From: an uncultured Saprospiraceae bacterium
Lineage (GTDB): Bacteria; Bacteroidota; Bacteroidia; Chitinophagales; Saprospiraceae
Direction: 5' to 3'
DNA length: 12,136 nt
Assembly (NCBI GenBank): GCA_905479665.1
Contig: CAJQNM010000841.1
Coordinates: 1 to 12,136 of the forward strand
Positions 1-9,400 of the stretch are shown in pieces (position 1 is the stretch's first letter; each line of letters opens with the position of its first letter). The position numbers and the translations under genes are program-made. A model generated the notes under the pieces. The model saw only the letters and a list, made by a program, of their open reading frames with translations, had not been told where the DNA came from and ran no database searches.

Positions 1-3000
1 CCTGCGACATTGCCGCTTCCATCAGGATCATACTCGAGACCACATGCTTCAATAATTGTGTCATGTGGAGTCACGAACATGGCCTTTGAGATTGGACAGT
101 TGCTGCCGATATAGATTGTCTGATGCCGTATGATCGTATCAGACTTATGCTCATTGCCTTCGATCTGACATTGCCCTACGAACTTGAATGTTCTCACAAT
201 GGTCCCATTACCACAATGATCTATATCAATCCAAGGTTTCTCTTCAATGCAGACCAACCCGCAATTGTCAGCGATCTGACCATTGAATTTGGTTGCATAA
301 GTCGTGTCGTATTTGGCCTCGTAATATTCTTCAGTCACCCACTTGTATCCATGGTGCTCATCCTGGACCAAAGTCTCTTTGGTCTTTTTAGTAGAATCGC
401 AGTCTACTTCATATACTCGGAAACTAGTCTTAGCAGGAGAGTGACCATGCTTGTTGCTTGACACTTTGTCGTATGTACCTAAGGCTGTTTGCAAAGCGGT
501 GAAGTCACCAGTGATAGCTAAGTCGACTGCTTCTGCATAGTAACCTTTGTACGAAGCACATGTCAAGTGCACGTCATACAGCTCGCTAACCACGGTGGGA
601 GGAGTGTTGTCCTCGACCCATACATCCTGCCAGCACTTACTCCAGTTACACCAGTAATCCATCAAAAGCAATTCGACAGTTACATTGGTACATGCATCTT
701 CACAGCAGAAAGGCACGGCATCAGACCATCCACCTCCGATCTGTTTTCCAAGATCAAGGTAGCTAAGGTCTGTTCCGACTACTGGCTTACAAAGATCCAG
801 TTCATCGCTGAATTCTACTCCATATTTAGCGCAAAGAATACGAGCAAGAGCTCCTTCAGAATTGATGCGTTCGAATCCGCCACTAGCTGTTGGCACCGCA
901 CACTCATCTAAAATGTCCCTGAAGTATTGTTCGTCTGTCGGATATGGATGCTCAATGCAATCCAAAGTAGCGTACTTCATAAGGTCATAAGCCCAACCTG
1001 AAAGCAAAGCTGCTGCACATTCCTTTTGATCAGCACACAACCACTCAATGGTTTTGGCATAGTGCGCTTCAATTGGGTTGACATGCTTGTCTGTTTCCAG
1101 CTCTGCGCACCAGAGCGAATCATAATGCTCCGTGTCACAGACATACGAAAGATTGTCGCAAAGATCTACTCCACAAGCTGTCGCCCAGTCGGTACGTCGT
1201 ACCAAAGTATACGCGATGCCACAATTATCCCACGAGCCTTCGTCAATCGAAGATGCGTAGACCCAACTTGTTGAATCACCGACGGTGACCGTAATTCCCT
1301 TGTCACAAACGGGCACCGGCTTCACATAATCTTTAATATAGAAGTAACAGGTATCATAAGTGCTGTTGTGACAAGAATCTAAGGCTTCATAGTAGAACGC
1401 AATCGGTTCGTCAGATTTTGGCAGTTTCACTTGCTCGTGGCTTTCCCACAACCCCGTCGCTGAATTGAGAGACAATACTATTGTTGCAAAATCAGGAATC
1501 TGAACTTTCACGGTTTTTACTCCTGCACATAAGTCTGTTGCCATGATGGGAGGAATGTACGCATGCGCATCACAACTGTGTGTACTTGCTGGCAACAAAA
1601 TCACTTCTTGACCATCTGGATTCATTGGACTACAGATTGTGTCAACGACAAAACCAGATACGTCTTTTTTCAAATCTGGACCAATAGTGTCATAGATCAT
1701 CAACCACTGGAGGCAAGTCGTATCAAGACCTTCGCAAAGGTCTTTGATAAACCACTCACGCTTGATCAATTGTGGACAAAGACCATCAAACTTAGTGTCT
1801 TTATAATCGATCAGTACTTTGCATAGCTTATTTGGTGCTGGCCACAGTGGCACAGTATCCATCATCGGTGTTCCCGTTTCGCTAGGATGAGGATGTCCGT
1901 TTTCATCGACTTCATAATCCCCCCAGTATACCGTATCTCTTTCTGGAGGACAGATAAATGGACCAGGCAGTGATAGTACAGCAATCGTATCGCAGCACTC
2001 ATAGGTTTTCTTCTTATAGTAGAAGCGATGTGTACGCTTGATCAGCTTGATCACATCTTCACAATCATTAACCTCCAGAATGTCATAATTCGCAACTGTG
2101 CCAGAGATCGTATCCATAGCGCAGTTCACGACTAGACGACAACCAGGGAAACGATCATTAGCTGCGGTTGGATTCAGTGCGAATGAATCGATACAGAGTA
2201 CACTGTCTGTTGCACCAGGAATGATTTGAGGCCCGTTAGGGAAAATCGAAATCATAACAGAATCAGCCATCCCAGGCGTCATACAAGGATCATCCATAAT
2301 CGTCAGCATGATCTGAACCGTCGCGTTGGTACTATCCATGACACCTGGGCAATAGAGCCTGGCACCAGCAAAAGAGTTGTCGACAGTTGAGTTGTCACTC
2401 ATGAACAAGCCATCACCGGTAGTGGTCCATTGTGCATCTGTGGCCCCTGATCCTTTAGGATCAAAAGAAGAACCTAGATCAGCAAGGTTGACACAATCGC
2501 CAAAACAGACGGTCGCATCATCTCCAGCCATCACCATCGGTGATGGACTTTCGTTGACGATTACAATCACACAAATCTCACAATCCTCATCAGATGACAA
2601 TGCGGCCTCAACCCAGGCAGTATCGGGATAAGAGGTTGGCACCGATCCATCTGCTAGTGGCATACTTTTATCGGCATCAGAGAAGCCAGCGACCACCGCG
2701 TAGCCTGCACCTTCTACTGCGTCACCGTAGTTAAAGGGTGCACCTACACAATCGACGATGCTCAAGATAATTTCTTCATCCCCAACGTCATTCACCAGGA
2801 TGGTGACTTTCGCGACAGAGCCACAGGCCAGATCACCGGGAATCATGACTCTGGCATAAATACATGTGTCAACAGCGGTTACTATCGCATCATCCGTGAT
2901 CTTGTTGGCTTCGATCATGTCGTTGGCGCCAATTGAATCGGTATAGTACATGACCATGAGGCTACCCAGAGTGTCTACGCAAGGATCAATCTCGTCAAGG

Positions 3001-5885
3001 TTTATGGAAGCCGTACCAGTTGTCGCATCAAGACAAATCACCTTCGTTGCGGGAATCGCTGCAGGTCCAATCAAACCGAAATCTATATCGTGCCTATTGG
3101 CACCATCTGCTTCGGTACAAAACATTGCTGCGGAATAACCTGCGACCATGCTGGGATCTCCATCAGAATCTGCGTCCGTATCATCTCCAGCCATCACCGG
3201 TGAAGTTTCACCCGTGAACCCAAAGTCATCTGCCACCTGCCTCAGATCAATGCGGATCATATAACATGTGTTTTCATTGAGGTCATTAAACAAATAACCA
3301 CCCATGCCATCTGTGGTCGTCATTTCAATAGGAACATTTGGATCGTCCTTATTGATAAGTTCTACAGTCACTCCTCCAATGCCGTTTTCATTAGGATCTT
3401 GGATGCCATTTCCGTTGGCGTCACACCAGACGTAATTTCCTACTTCTCCTCCCTGAATGACATAGGCAAACTCGATATCGCCAAGTCCGTTAGACTTACC
3501 TTGAGTAAACTGCTCAACGAAAAGGTATGCTCGATCCTGCGCACCTGTTCCCGTGTTGTATGATCGAATACCCTGAGTATAGATTCCGTCAAATCGGAAG
3601 AAAGAATTATTGCTTACGGGTAGTGGGTTGAACACTGTATTGATCACTTCTCCAGAGGTTGGCAGAATTGCTAGACCGCCTGTAAATACTTCACCGTGGT
3701 GAGCACTTGCAGATTCAAAATAATCGTCATAGAAAAACTCTCCATTGAAACTTGGCCCGTCATCGTTACGAAATGGTCCAAGATCATCGGTGTCACCACT
3801 TTCTAATTCAAAACCATCGCTAGAGCTTTGGCCCACTGGGTCAACTTTTAAGATATCGCCAGCACCATACGATACAATGAGTGTCGAATTTCCCAGTATA
3901 GGTGGATAGTTGCGGTATCCGGATTGATGTGCAAAGCGATCCATAAAACCAATCACCATCTTACCACCCACAGTGAAATCAACATCCGAAAGAATCGGTT
4001 GCGGGTAGGCTGTGAGCAAAGCCCCCGTGCTCGAGAGTGTCTCGATATCAGTGTCAATAGCTGTTTCTTCCCAGGTGTCAACCCATGCCTGCCACTCTCC
4101 TGAGCGCAAAGGTTGCGGTGTATTGAGATGAGCATTTGATGCCCGTTCTCTTGGATATCCAAGCTCAAATGCCACTTCCTCTTTGAAACCAGCAGCCATG
4201 TTATTTGGATCAAATGAGCAAACGTAACCCATCAAGTGCTCTCTCGATCGAGAGATAGATGCATCGGCAACCATACCAAGCCATCCTTTGCCATCGTAGA
4301 AGCCGAGGCCCCATGGACGTAGCACTCCCGACTTCATGACTGACTTTCCAATAATCTCAACTCCAGAAACGACAGCCTGATTCACTCGCTGTCCTTGCTT
4401 CGCTATAAACTCAATGTTGATCTTACCGTCCGAAACAGGTACCTCAAATTCCAGTGTCGTGGCCGTACGTGCGCCGCCTGCGGCTGCTACAATATCAAAA
4501 CCTGAACGAATCGTGCTACCCTCTGCCTTAATGTCAAACAAACGATCCTGAGCTTGGTAGGATGCTACCGGTTCAGCAAAGTGCAAGATGACCTTGTAGG
4601 TCTCATTGACAGGGGCAGATATGTTATAGCTAAACTCATCGCCCATGCGATAGGTCTGGTAAAGCATATCACCAGAGGTTTTAGCAGCCTCATTATTTAT
4701 ATTTTGAAAAGTACCCGTGTTGAATGCCGAGATACCTCCCAGAGAATATTTGTTTTTGTCCCACGCGGTGCCTAACCGATCCGTAAATGCTTCAGACCCT
4801 GAGCCATTCTTATTTCCACCCGTATTAATACACATGCGGTATTGGAAATTAAGATTAGGCAATCCAATTTGTTCCATGATCTTATGGGAGCGAACATTGC
4901 TTCCAAGTGCATCGCCACTCACATCCATACTAATCAGCGTACGATCACTCAGATTAACCATCCAGAGTTCTTCTTCGTCTTCCGTGAGATCTATATCCCC
5001 AAAAGCTGTCTTACCTACCGCAATGAAAGCATCCATATCATAGGAAGCCGTGTTGAGTCTGGTCGTAAGTGCATACGGCATGGTTGAATCTACGTCACCA
5101 TCGACGCTTTCTCGGCGAATCGTGCTAAAGTTGATCACATTGCCATCAGCACCCGTTAACCCTTGAAAATCGATACTACTAAGGGAAGGCTTGCCGTCGG
5201 CATCCAGTTGCTCGTAGTCAAGGCGATAGATTCCACCCTCTCTCACAGGACCCAAGCCGACATGTCTTTTAAGCAGAGTAGAAACAAAGACACGATTTTT
5301 CTTTGTTTGATATGCCACTCCCCAAGTCGAGCCTATATCGCCAACAGCAGCATCATTACTTGGATTTGGTCCATCACCACCAAATTTTTCGGCAACACCG
5401 GTAGCATTGTATGGAAATGAGACGAAACCAGGCGTTGTTTTCTCTGCTGCTGGTCCACCATCGTAACAAGGAATCATAATGGTGGAATTTCCAGGCTCAA
5501 TTGCTGGACCATTCGATACTGGTACGAGAATCGCCACATTGTTAGAACTATCATCGGCAAAAAACACCGAGGTTGGACCTGCTACCCCTTGACGTAGTGT
5601 GGAATCGTAGCCTCTCACTTGGATTCGCATCCGCTGACCGTTCACTAAGGCGGAAGGCAAAGTAAATGTACCGTTCGCATCATCCAGGAGTGGATAGGGA
5701 TTGCCAGATTCATTGTAGGCAGTTACAGAAAGACCCGTGATTAAGTCTTCTCCGTCGTCCAGGGTGCCATTATTATTTGCATCTAGAAAGGTCTTTACGA
5801 CAATGTCTGCCTTGGCTAGAGGTGAAAACGCCAGTAATGACAAAAGAGCTAACGCAAAGCTCTTGCGTATCAATCGTATACTCAT
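1..5885 (-). CDS. Giant secreted multidomain protein (SdrD-B-like / malectin / PKD-like / HYR-like), C-terminus beyond window
   Basis: The frame stays open from ATG at 5885 to the window edge, giving 1961 residues without a stop. An in-frame TAA lies at 5922-5924 and no other ATG intervenes, so the start is firm. Residues 1-26 form a signal peptide with a likely AKA|D cleavage. Domains in order: SdrD-B-like (about 27-105, with DANNNGTLDDGED); a propeller-like region (about 135-350, WGVAYQ at 188, and again 516-815, RPWGLGFY at 523); a malectin-type carbohydrate-binding domain inside it (about 353-513, YQTYRMGDEFSY near 409, LHFAE at 434-438); a second, canonical SdrD-B domain (816-940, GNYVWCDANGNGIQD); a PKD-like domain (about 1117-1205); then Cys-rich HYR-like modules from about 1310. 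Residues 1310-1961 resemble 295-823 of the protein encoded at 6414-10919. That neighbour carries a T9SS tail, so this protein is probably also exported by T9SS, but its tail is off-window. The role is likely cell-surface glycan binding or adhesion, which is inference. No catalytic motif was recognised. Confidence 0.93.
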   Translation of the reverse strand, partial: MSIRLIRKSFALALLSLLAFSPLAKADIVVKTFLDANNNGTLDDGEDLITGLSVTAYNESGNPYPLLDDANGTFTLPSALVNGQRMRIQVRGYDSTLRQGVAGPTSVFFADDSSNNVAILVPVSNGPAIEPGNSTIMIPCYDGGPAAEKTTPGFVSFPYNATGVAEKFGGDGPNPSNDAAVGDIGSTWGVAYQTKKNRVFVSTLLKRHVGLGPVREGGIYRLDYEQLDADGKPSLSSIDFQGLTGADGNVINFSTIRRESVDGDVDSTMPYALTTRLNTASYDMDAFIAVGKTAFGDIDLTEDEEELWMVNLSDRTLISMDVSGDALGSNVRSHKIMEQIGLPNLNFQYRMCINTGGNKNGSGSEAFTDRLGTAWDKNKYSLGGISAFNTGTFQNINNEAAKTSGDMLYQTYRMGDEFSYNISAPVNETYKVILHFAEPVASYQAQDRLFDIKAEGSTIRSGFDIVAAAGGARTATTLEFEVPVSDGKINIEFIAKQGQRVNQAVVSGVEIIGKSVMKSGVLRPWGLGFYDGKGWLGMVADASISRSREHLMGYVCSFDPNNMAAGFKEEVAFELGYPRERASNAHLNTPQPLRSGEWQAWVDTWEETAIDTDIETLSSTGALLTAYPQPILSDVDFTVGGKMVIGFMDRFAHQSGYRNYPPILGNSTLIVSYGAGDILKVDPVGQSSSDGFELESGDTDDLGPFRNDDGPSFNGEFFYDDYFESASAHHGEVFTGGLAILPTSGEVINTVFNPLPVSNNSFFRFDGIYTQGIRSYNTGTGAQDRAYLFVEQFTQGKSNGLGDIEFAYVIQGGEVGNYVWCDANGNGIQDPNENGIGGVTVELINKDDPNVPIEMTTTDGMGGYLFNDLNENTCYMIRIDLRQVADDFGFTGETSPVMAGDDTDADSDGDPSMVAGYSAAMFCTEADGANRHDIDFGLIGPAAIPATKVICLDATTGTASINLDEIDPCVDTLGSLMVMYYTDSIGANDMIEANKITDDAIVTAVDTCIYARVMIPGDLACGSVAKVTILVNDVGDEEIILSIVDCVGAPFNYGDAVEGAGYAVVAGFSDADKSMPLADGSVPTSYPDTAWVEAALSSDEDCEICVIVIVNESPSPMVMAGDDATVCFGDCVNLADLGSSFDPKGSGATDAQWTTTGDGLFMSDNSTVDNSFAGARLYCPGVMDSTNATVQIMLTIMDDPCMTPGMADSVMISIFPNGPQIIPGATDSVLCIDSFALNPTAANDRFPGCRLVVNCAMDTISGTVANYDILEVNDCEDVIKLIKRTHRFYYKKKTYECCDTIAVLSLPGPFICPPERDTVYWGDYEVDENGHPHPSETGTPMMDTVPLWPAPNKLCKVLIDYKDTKFDGLCPQLIKREWFIKDLCEGLDTTCLQWLMIYDTIGPDLKKDVSGFVVDTICSPMNPDGQEVILLPASTHSCDAHAYIPPIMATDLCAGVKTVKVQIPDFATIVLSLNSATGLWESHEQVKLPKSDEPIAFYYEALDSCHNSTYDTCYFYIKDYVKPVPVCDKGITVTVGDSTSWVYASSIDEGSWDNCGIAYTLVRRTDWATACGVDLCDNLSYVCDTEHYDSLWCAELETDKHVNPIEAHYAKTIEWLCADQKECAAALLSGWAYDLMKYATLDCIEHPYPTDEQYFRDILDECAVPTASGGFERINSEGALARILCAKYGVEFSDELDLCKPVVGTDLSYLDLGKQIGGGWSDAVPFCCEDACTNVTVELLLMDYWCNWSKCWQDVWVEDNTPPTVVSELYDVHLTCASYKGYYAEAVDLAITGDFTALQTALGTYDKVSSNKHGHSPAKTSFRVYEVDCDSTKKTKETLVQDEHHGYKWVTEEYYEAKYDTTYATKFNGQIADNCGLVCIEEKPWIDIDHCGNGTIVRTFKFVGQCQIEGNEHKSDTIIRHQTIYIGSNCPISKAMFVTPHDTIIEACGLEYDPDGSGNVA

Positions 5886-5946
5886 GGTAGTCGTTTTGGC
5901 TAAAAAAAGGTCTATAAATCGTTAGTTACTAGTTCTTTACGTAATC

Positions 5947-5994
5947 TTGTCGGAAGTCGAACTTTATCGATTCCAGTTCTTGAGTTTGTCGGAA
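5947..5994. repeat. 9-bp direct repeat TTGTCGGAA near the gene-1 start
   Basis: TTGTCGGAA occurs at 5947-5955 and at 5986-5994, a period of 39 bases, in the last 110 bases before the ATG at 5885. It is short and could be chance. It is noted because it belongs to a cluster of repeats in the same leader. Confidence 0.35.
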
Positions 5995-6012
5995 ATGAGG
6001 GCTTTCCAAGCC

Positions 6013-6073
6013 AAATGTCAGAAAATTTGACGGTTCTTCCATCGTAATGGCACATATTTCTTCTCTGACATTT
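6013..6073. repeat. 10-bp inverted repeat in the gene-1 leader
   Basis: AAATGTCAGA at 6013-6022 and TCTGACATTT at 6064-6073 are perfect reverse complements separated by 41 bases. On the minus-strand transcript this would form a stem just downstream of the candidate promoter. There is no U-run after it, so it is not an intrinsic terminator. It could be a leader structure or a regulator site. Confidence 0.5.
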
Positions 6074-6100
6074 TCAATTCTAAATATCCCATTTCAATCG

Positions 6101-6108
6101 CAAATATA
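6101..6108 (-). promoter_or_regulatory. Candidate Bacteroidota -7 promoter element for the gene starting at 5885
   Basis: On the minus strand these bases read TATATTTG, an exact match to the Bacteroidota sigma-ABfr -7 consensus TAnnTTTG. No TTTG is visible at the expected -33 position, where the DNA is an alternating AT tract. If used, it would give a leader of roughly 210 nucleotides. The motif has low information content in AT-rich DNA, so this is only a candidate. Confidence 0.35.
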
Positions 6109-6130
6109 TATATATCCATTATATATATAT
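6104..6130. repeat. Two alternating AT tracts
   Basis: An (AT)6 tract at 6104-6115 and an (AT)5 tract at 6121-6130 are separated by CCATT. Each tract is self-complementary and together they can form a cruciform or hairpin. The tracts sit where the -10 to -35 region of the gene-1 promoter would be expected. They may be prone to length change by slippage. Confidence 0.7.
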
Positions 6131-6170
6131 AATTCTTTCTAAAATGCGTAAAGAACTAATATATAATTCT
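6125..6170. repeat. 12-bp direct repeat
   Basis: ATATATAATTCT occurs at 6125-6136 and again at 6159-6170, a period of 34 bases. The CGTAAAGAACTA arm of the 12-bp inverted repeat lies between the copies. The low complexity of the sequence makes chance or local duplication plausible. A tandem regulator site is also possible. Confidence 0.45.
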
Positions 6171-6354
6171 TAGCATACGTGAACTCATTTGATCTTTCCA
6201 CTTTTGCAGCGCTCACTGGCCTCTGCGAAGAGAACGACATGGGCAGAGGATAGTGATGCAGAATATGGCTGAAATGTGCTCAAATCTTGTATTGGGTTCA
6301 GATCATTTCTTACTTCCAGGAGGAAAGTACAGTGAGCATCTAAAAAAGGACAAT

Positions 6355-6384
6355 AAAAAAAGACCCTGCCATGATAGCAGGGTC
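6355..6384 (-). terminator. Rho-independent terminator of the gene at 6414-10919
   Basis: On the minus strand, GACCCTGC and GCAGGGTC form a perfect 8-bp GC-rich stem with a 7-base loop (TATCATG), followed immediately by seven Ts. It begins about 30 bases after the TAG stop at 6414-6416. It should end the transcript of the upstream giant gene before the next one, implying separate promoters. Confidence 0.92.
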
Positions 6385-6413
6385 AGTGAGTAAATCAAAA
6401 TGGTGATTCCTAT

Positions 6414-9400
6414 CTATTCAATCAACAGTATTGATATCCGCTCATGCAGATTTGCTGATTTTAATATGCAATGATATGTTCCGCTGCCAACAAGCTCAGA
6501 TTCTTCTATAGGGATCTTATGACTTCCTTTGGTCAGAAGCATCTTGCGACTTACGATGGGTCTTCCGAGCTGGTCATATATCTCCAGTGTGACAGTACTT
6601 TGTTCAGAAATTGTTACCTGCAGAATAGTGGATCGTGAAAATGGGTTGGGCGCCACACTCAGCTCTATTCTCTGTTTATCCAGATCAGCGGCTAAAGCTA
6701 GAGTACTCACAGATCCGCTCAGGTCATAGAGCTCTGGCATGATTCTTCCCGATCCGAGTGCAAGCATATTTGACAGCCTGCCTCCAGTATGTGATTGAAG
6801 TTGCAAAGTGAATATGGGACGATCTTTTCCAATGGACTTACCCGTGATTTCATCCCAACTCAAATAAACATGGTGGTCGTTCACCGAAATATGTTCATCT
6901 GCAATAGGCAGATCAGCGCTGTGATAGCCATCTAAAGTGAGATCAGCCGTAGTTTGTAACTCAAGTTGCAATCCGGTAAGATCAATAAACTCATCAAAGC
7001 CAAATTGAACCTCAAACCTTTCTCCTGGAGTGATATCCCGATCAAGATAGTGTAGCACAAGCTGGTTTTGATTCCTGTTTGATTCATCTTCAAAAGTTGC
7101 ATCCCCATTGACATCTCCCAGTTTGACGCCCATAAAATGCAAGTGATCCTCGCTCATACTTTCGGCACTAAAGAGTGATTCAGACTCTCCTGCCCTATTG
7201 AAAAATTGCCAAAAGTCCCTTCCAGGTATGCTATCTATTTTTGCAAGGAGTAGTTTCCTTAGAGTGATTAAGTCTCGTACAGATATATGACCATCGCCGT
7301 TCACGTCGGCAGCCCTAAGTCTTCCTATGTCCTCAAACTCCGTTTTCCCAATCACATGCTTCGAAATCTGGATGAGGTCGGCAGTCGAGATACCATTCAT
7401 AGTTCGATCTTCTTTGAGGGCAGATAGCCTATGTGATCCAGCATTCACGTTGATATCACTAAAGCGATAACGGCCATCTCCTTCACTCATGGTATAGATC
7501 GGATCATCATCATTCCTCTGCATCACCATCTGTACTTCTCGGATGCCTGCACCGTTTATGCTCGTAACAGTACCTGATATGCTGGAGTCGATGCTGCAGC
7601 CCTCAAAATGGGATTGCACATCGATGATCACTTCACAAAAATCTGCATTGCCCTGGGCATCAACAACCCAAAGCTCTACGGTTTGCTCACCAATATCCAG
7701 ACATCCAAAACTCAATTGCTTCTCATCAATCGCAGGAGGCTGGAGCAAGCCATCGTCATTTACCTCGCCGGCACCCTTCATCCGGATTCGAAAGTCACTT
7801 AGCTCAGAATCACAATTGTCATAACTGCTAAGATTCAGCTCTTGCGCCCAAATTTCTCCGATGGCCGTATCAATTACACCATCCAGATTTAGATCTACTG
7901 GAAATAGCTTTACAGTCGTTGCCGTAACACAAACAGGAGTCGGTTTTTTGCAATCAAGTACTTCAAAATAGTCCGTGCAATAACTTAGAATGTTGCATGC
8001 ATCCTCGACAGAGACTACAAGCTTGTAGTCACCTGTTTCAAGTGAGTCTACTTCTACTGCGTGAGAATTCCCAGTCGCCTTTAGATGGAAGCCATCCTTA
8101 ACAACCTGATAGAGCAACCACTCGATCTCTAGTTGTACGAGGGGCGTGCAATTATCTTTGATGTCCAAGACATGATTAAGATCATAGCTGCAATCTGTAC
8201 CGATGCAGAGGGTCTCAAGATCACAATTCGAGATTTGAGGACCAAGGGAGTCTTTTACATAAATGATTTGCTCAAACTCATAGTAATGAAAACTCTGGTT
8301 ACCATACCAGTCTTCATGATAGTCTTCTTTTTGACGGCACCAGTCGATCACTGCCCATGTGCGGATAATCTTGTGACACGTACTGTCCGCATTGAACAAC
8401 TCATCGGTGACCATGTCTTCGTGATGTATTCCAATCTCTCGACAACTTTGACTGAAGCGCAAAGATGGAGGACTTGTCTCAACGTCCGTAAGCCCGCAGC
8501 CATATACGACCGTATCTTTCACGGGCCAGATCACTTCTTCTTCATAGAAAGGGCAATCATTCACGATTTCTATGCGCTGAATTACTTTGATGGAGTCCCG
8601 TTTAGGGCCACAGCCCACTGCAAAAGTGAATACTCTTTCGATCCAGCCCTCTCCGCAATGTCCGATCTCTACTTTTTGCTTTTCCCTTCCAGAAAGTCCA
8701 CAATTGTCATAGACAAGTCCATTTCTGATCGTATCGTAGACGATCCTTTCAAAAATGTAGTCAATGGGTTTGGGGTCATATCCTGGATAAGACGGCTCAT
8801 CACCGAAAATCGGAGTAGGAGGATCAAGACAGATCACATCTTTGATTACCGTGTATGATTCATCCGCTAGGGCATCCTCGTATGAATGATGTCCTCGCTG
8901 ATAGGTTCCAAAGACGTCCCAGCGACCACTATCGATGTATTCTTGATAATAGTCTTGATATGCCTTGCAGGAAATGGTTAAATCTTCAAGTTGGTAAGCT
9001 ATCTCCGGTTTGGTTGCATCTTCGACAGTCACCTGTACCCAGAGTTTGGCAACATTGCAGTAGGCATCTATGGCCATCAACTCGATAACTACTGGCTCTC
9101 CTGAGCAGGCATCTTCACAACAGAAAGGAATTTGATCAGTCCACCCATATCCTATGCTGTCTTTGCATTGCAGGCTGTCCTCCTGAACCCACTCATAAAA
9201 TGTATCGTAATGGTCTCGGACTTCACTCTTCATACTGTCGGCAGCATAGTAGCAGCAGGTGGAGTCCCAGTCAATCCTTCGCCCGAGTACTGTAAGTAGA
9301 TGACAATTGTCTGTGGTTCCTTCATCAAATACCGACACATCTATCCAAGTTACTTTCGCATACGTGGCAAGAGTCACTTGTGGGTCTTTGTCAGCAACAA

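Larger units (their letters stand above)
5930..6158. repeat. Perfect 12-bp inverted repeat bracketing the gene-1 leader
   Basis: TAGTTCTTTACG at 5930-5941 is the exact reverse complement of CGTAAAGAACTA at 6147-6158, with about 205 bases between. The left arm lies about 45 bases upstream of the ATG at 5885 and the right arm lies upstream of the candidate -7 motif. This arrangement could be a paired operator or a long-range RNA or DNA pairing. The function is unknown. Confidence 0.55.
5886..6413. other. AT-rich intergenic spacer between the two giant genes
   Basis: I see no convincing gene in these 528 bases. The right end holds the terminator of the gene at 6414-10919. The left two thirds is the upstream region of the gene starting at 5885, and contains alternating AT tracts, a candidate -7 motif and several inverted and direct repeats listed separately. 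The stretch 6171-6350 contains nothing firm. It has a 7-bp inverted repeat (CCTCTGC at 6220-6226, GCAGAGG at 6243-6249) with no T-run after it, and an 8-bp pair GCTCACTG/CAGTGAGC near 6210 and 6331. Confidence 0.8.

Noticed and set aside
123..5925. Many plus-strand ORFs of 60-114 codons, and a minus-strand ORF at 3953-4213
   Set aside because: All overlap the open minus-strand frame from 5885, which gives coherent domains throughout. None has a recognisable motif.
6104..6170. AT tracts and short repeats as a CRISPR or IS end
   Set aside because: The repeats are only 9-12 bases and irregularly spaced. There are no spacers of uniform length, no transposase and no target-site duplication.
6220..6249. 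CCTCTGC...GCAGAGG hairpin in the spacer
   Set aside because: It is a 7-bp stem with a 16-base loop and no U-run, and no gene end lies nearby that it could serve.
8133..8858. 241-codon plus-strand ORF opposite the right giant gene, with a hydrophobic stretch
   Set aside because: It lies entirely antisense to the well-supported 1501-residue protein, whose domains and paralogy are clear in this region. It shows no family motif and is a coding-strand shadow.
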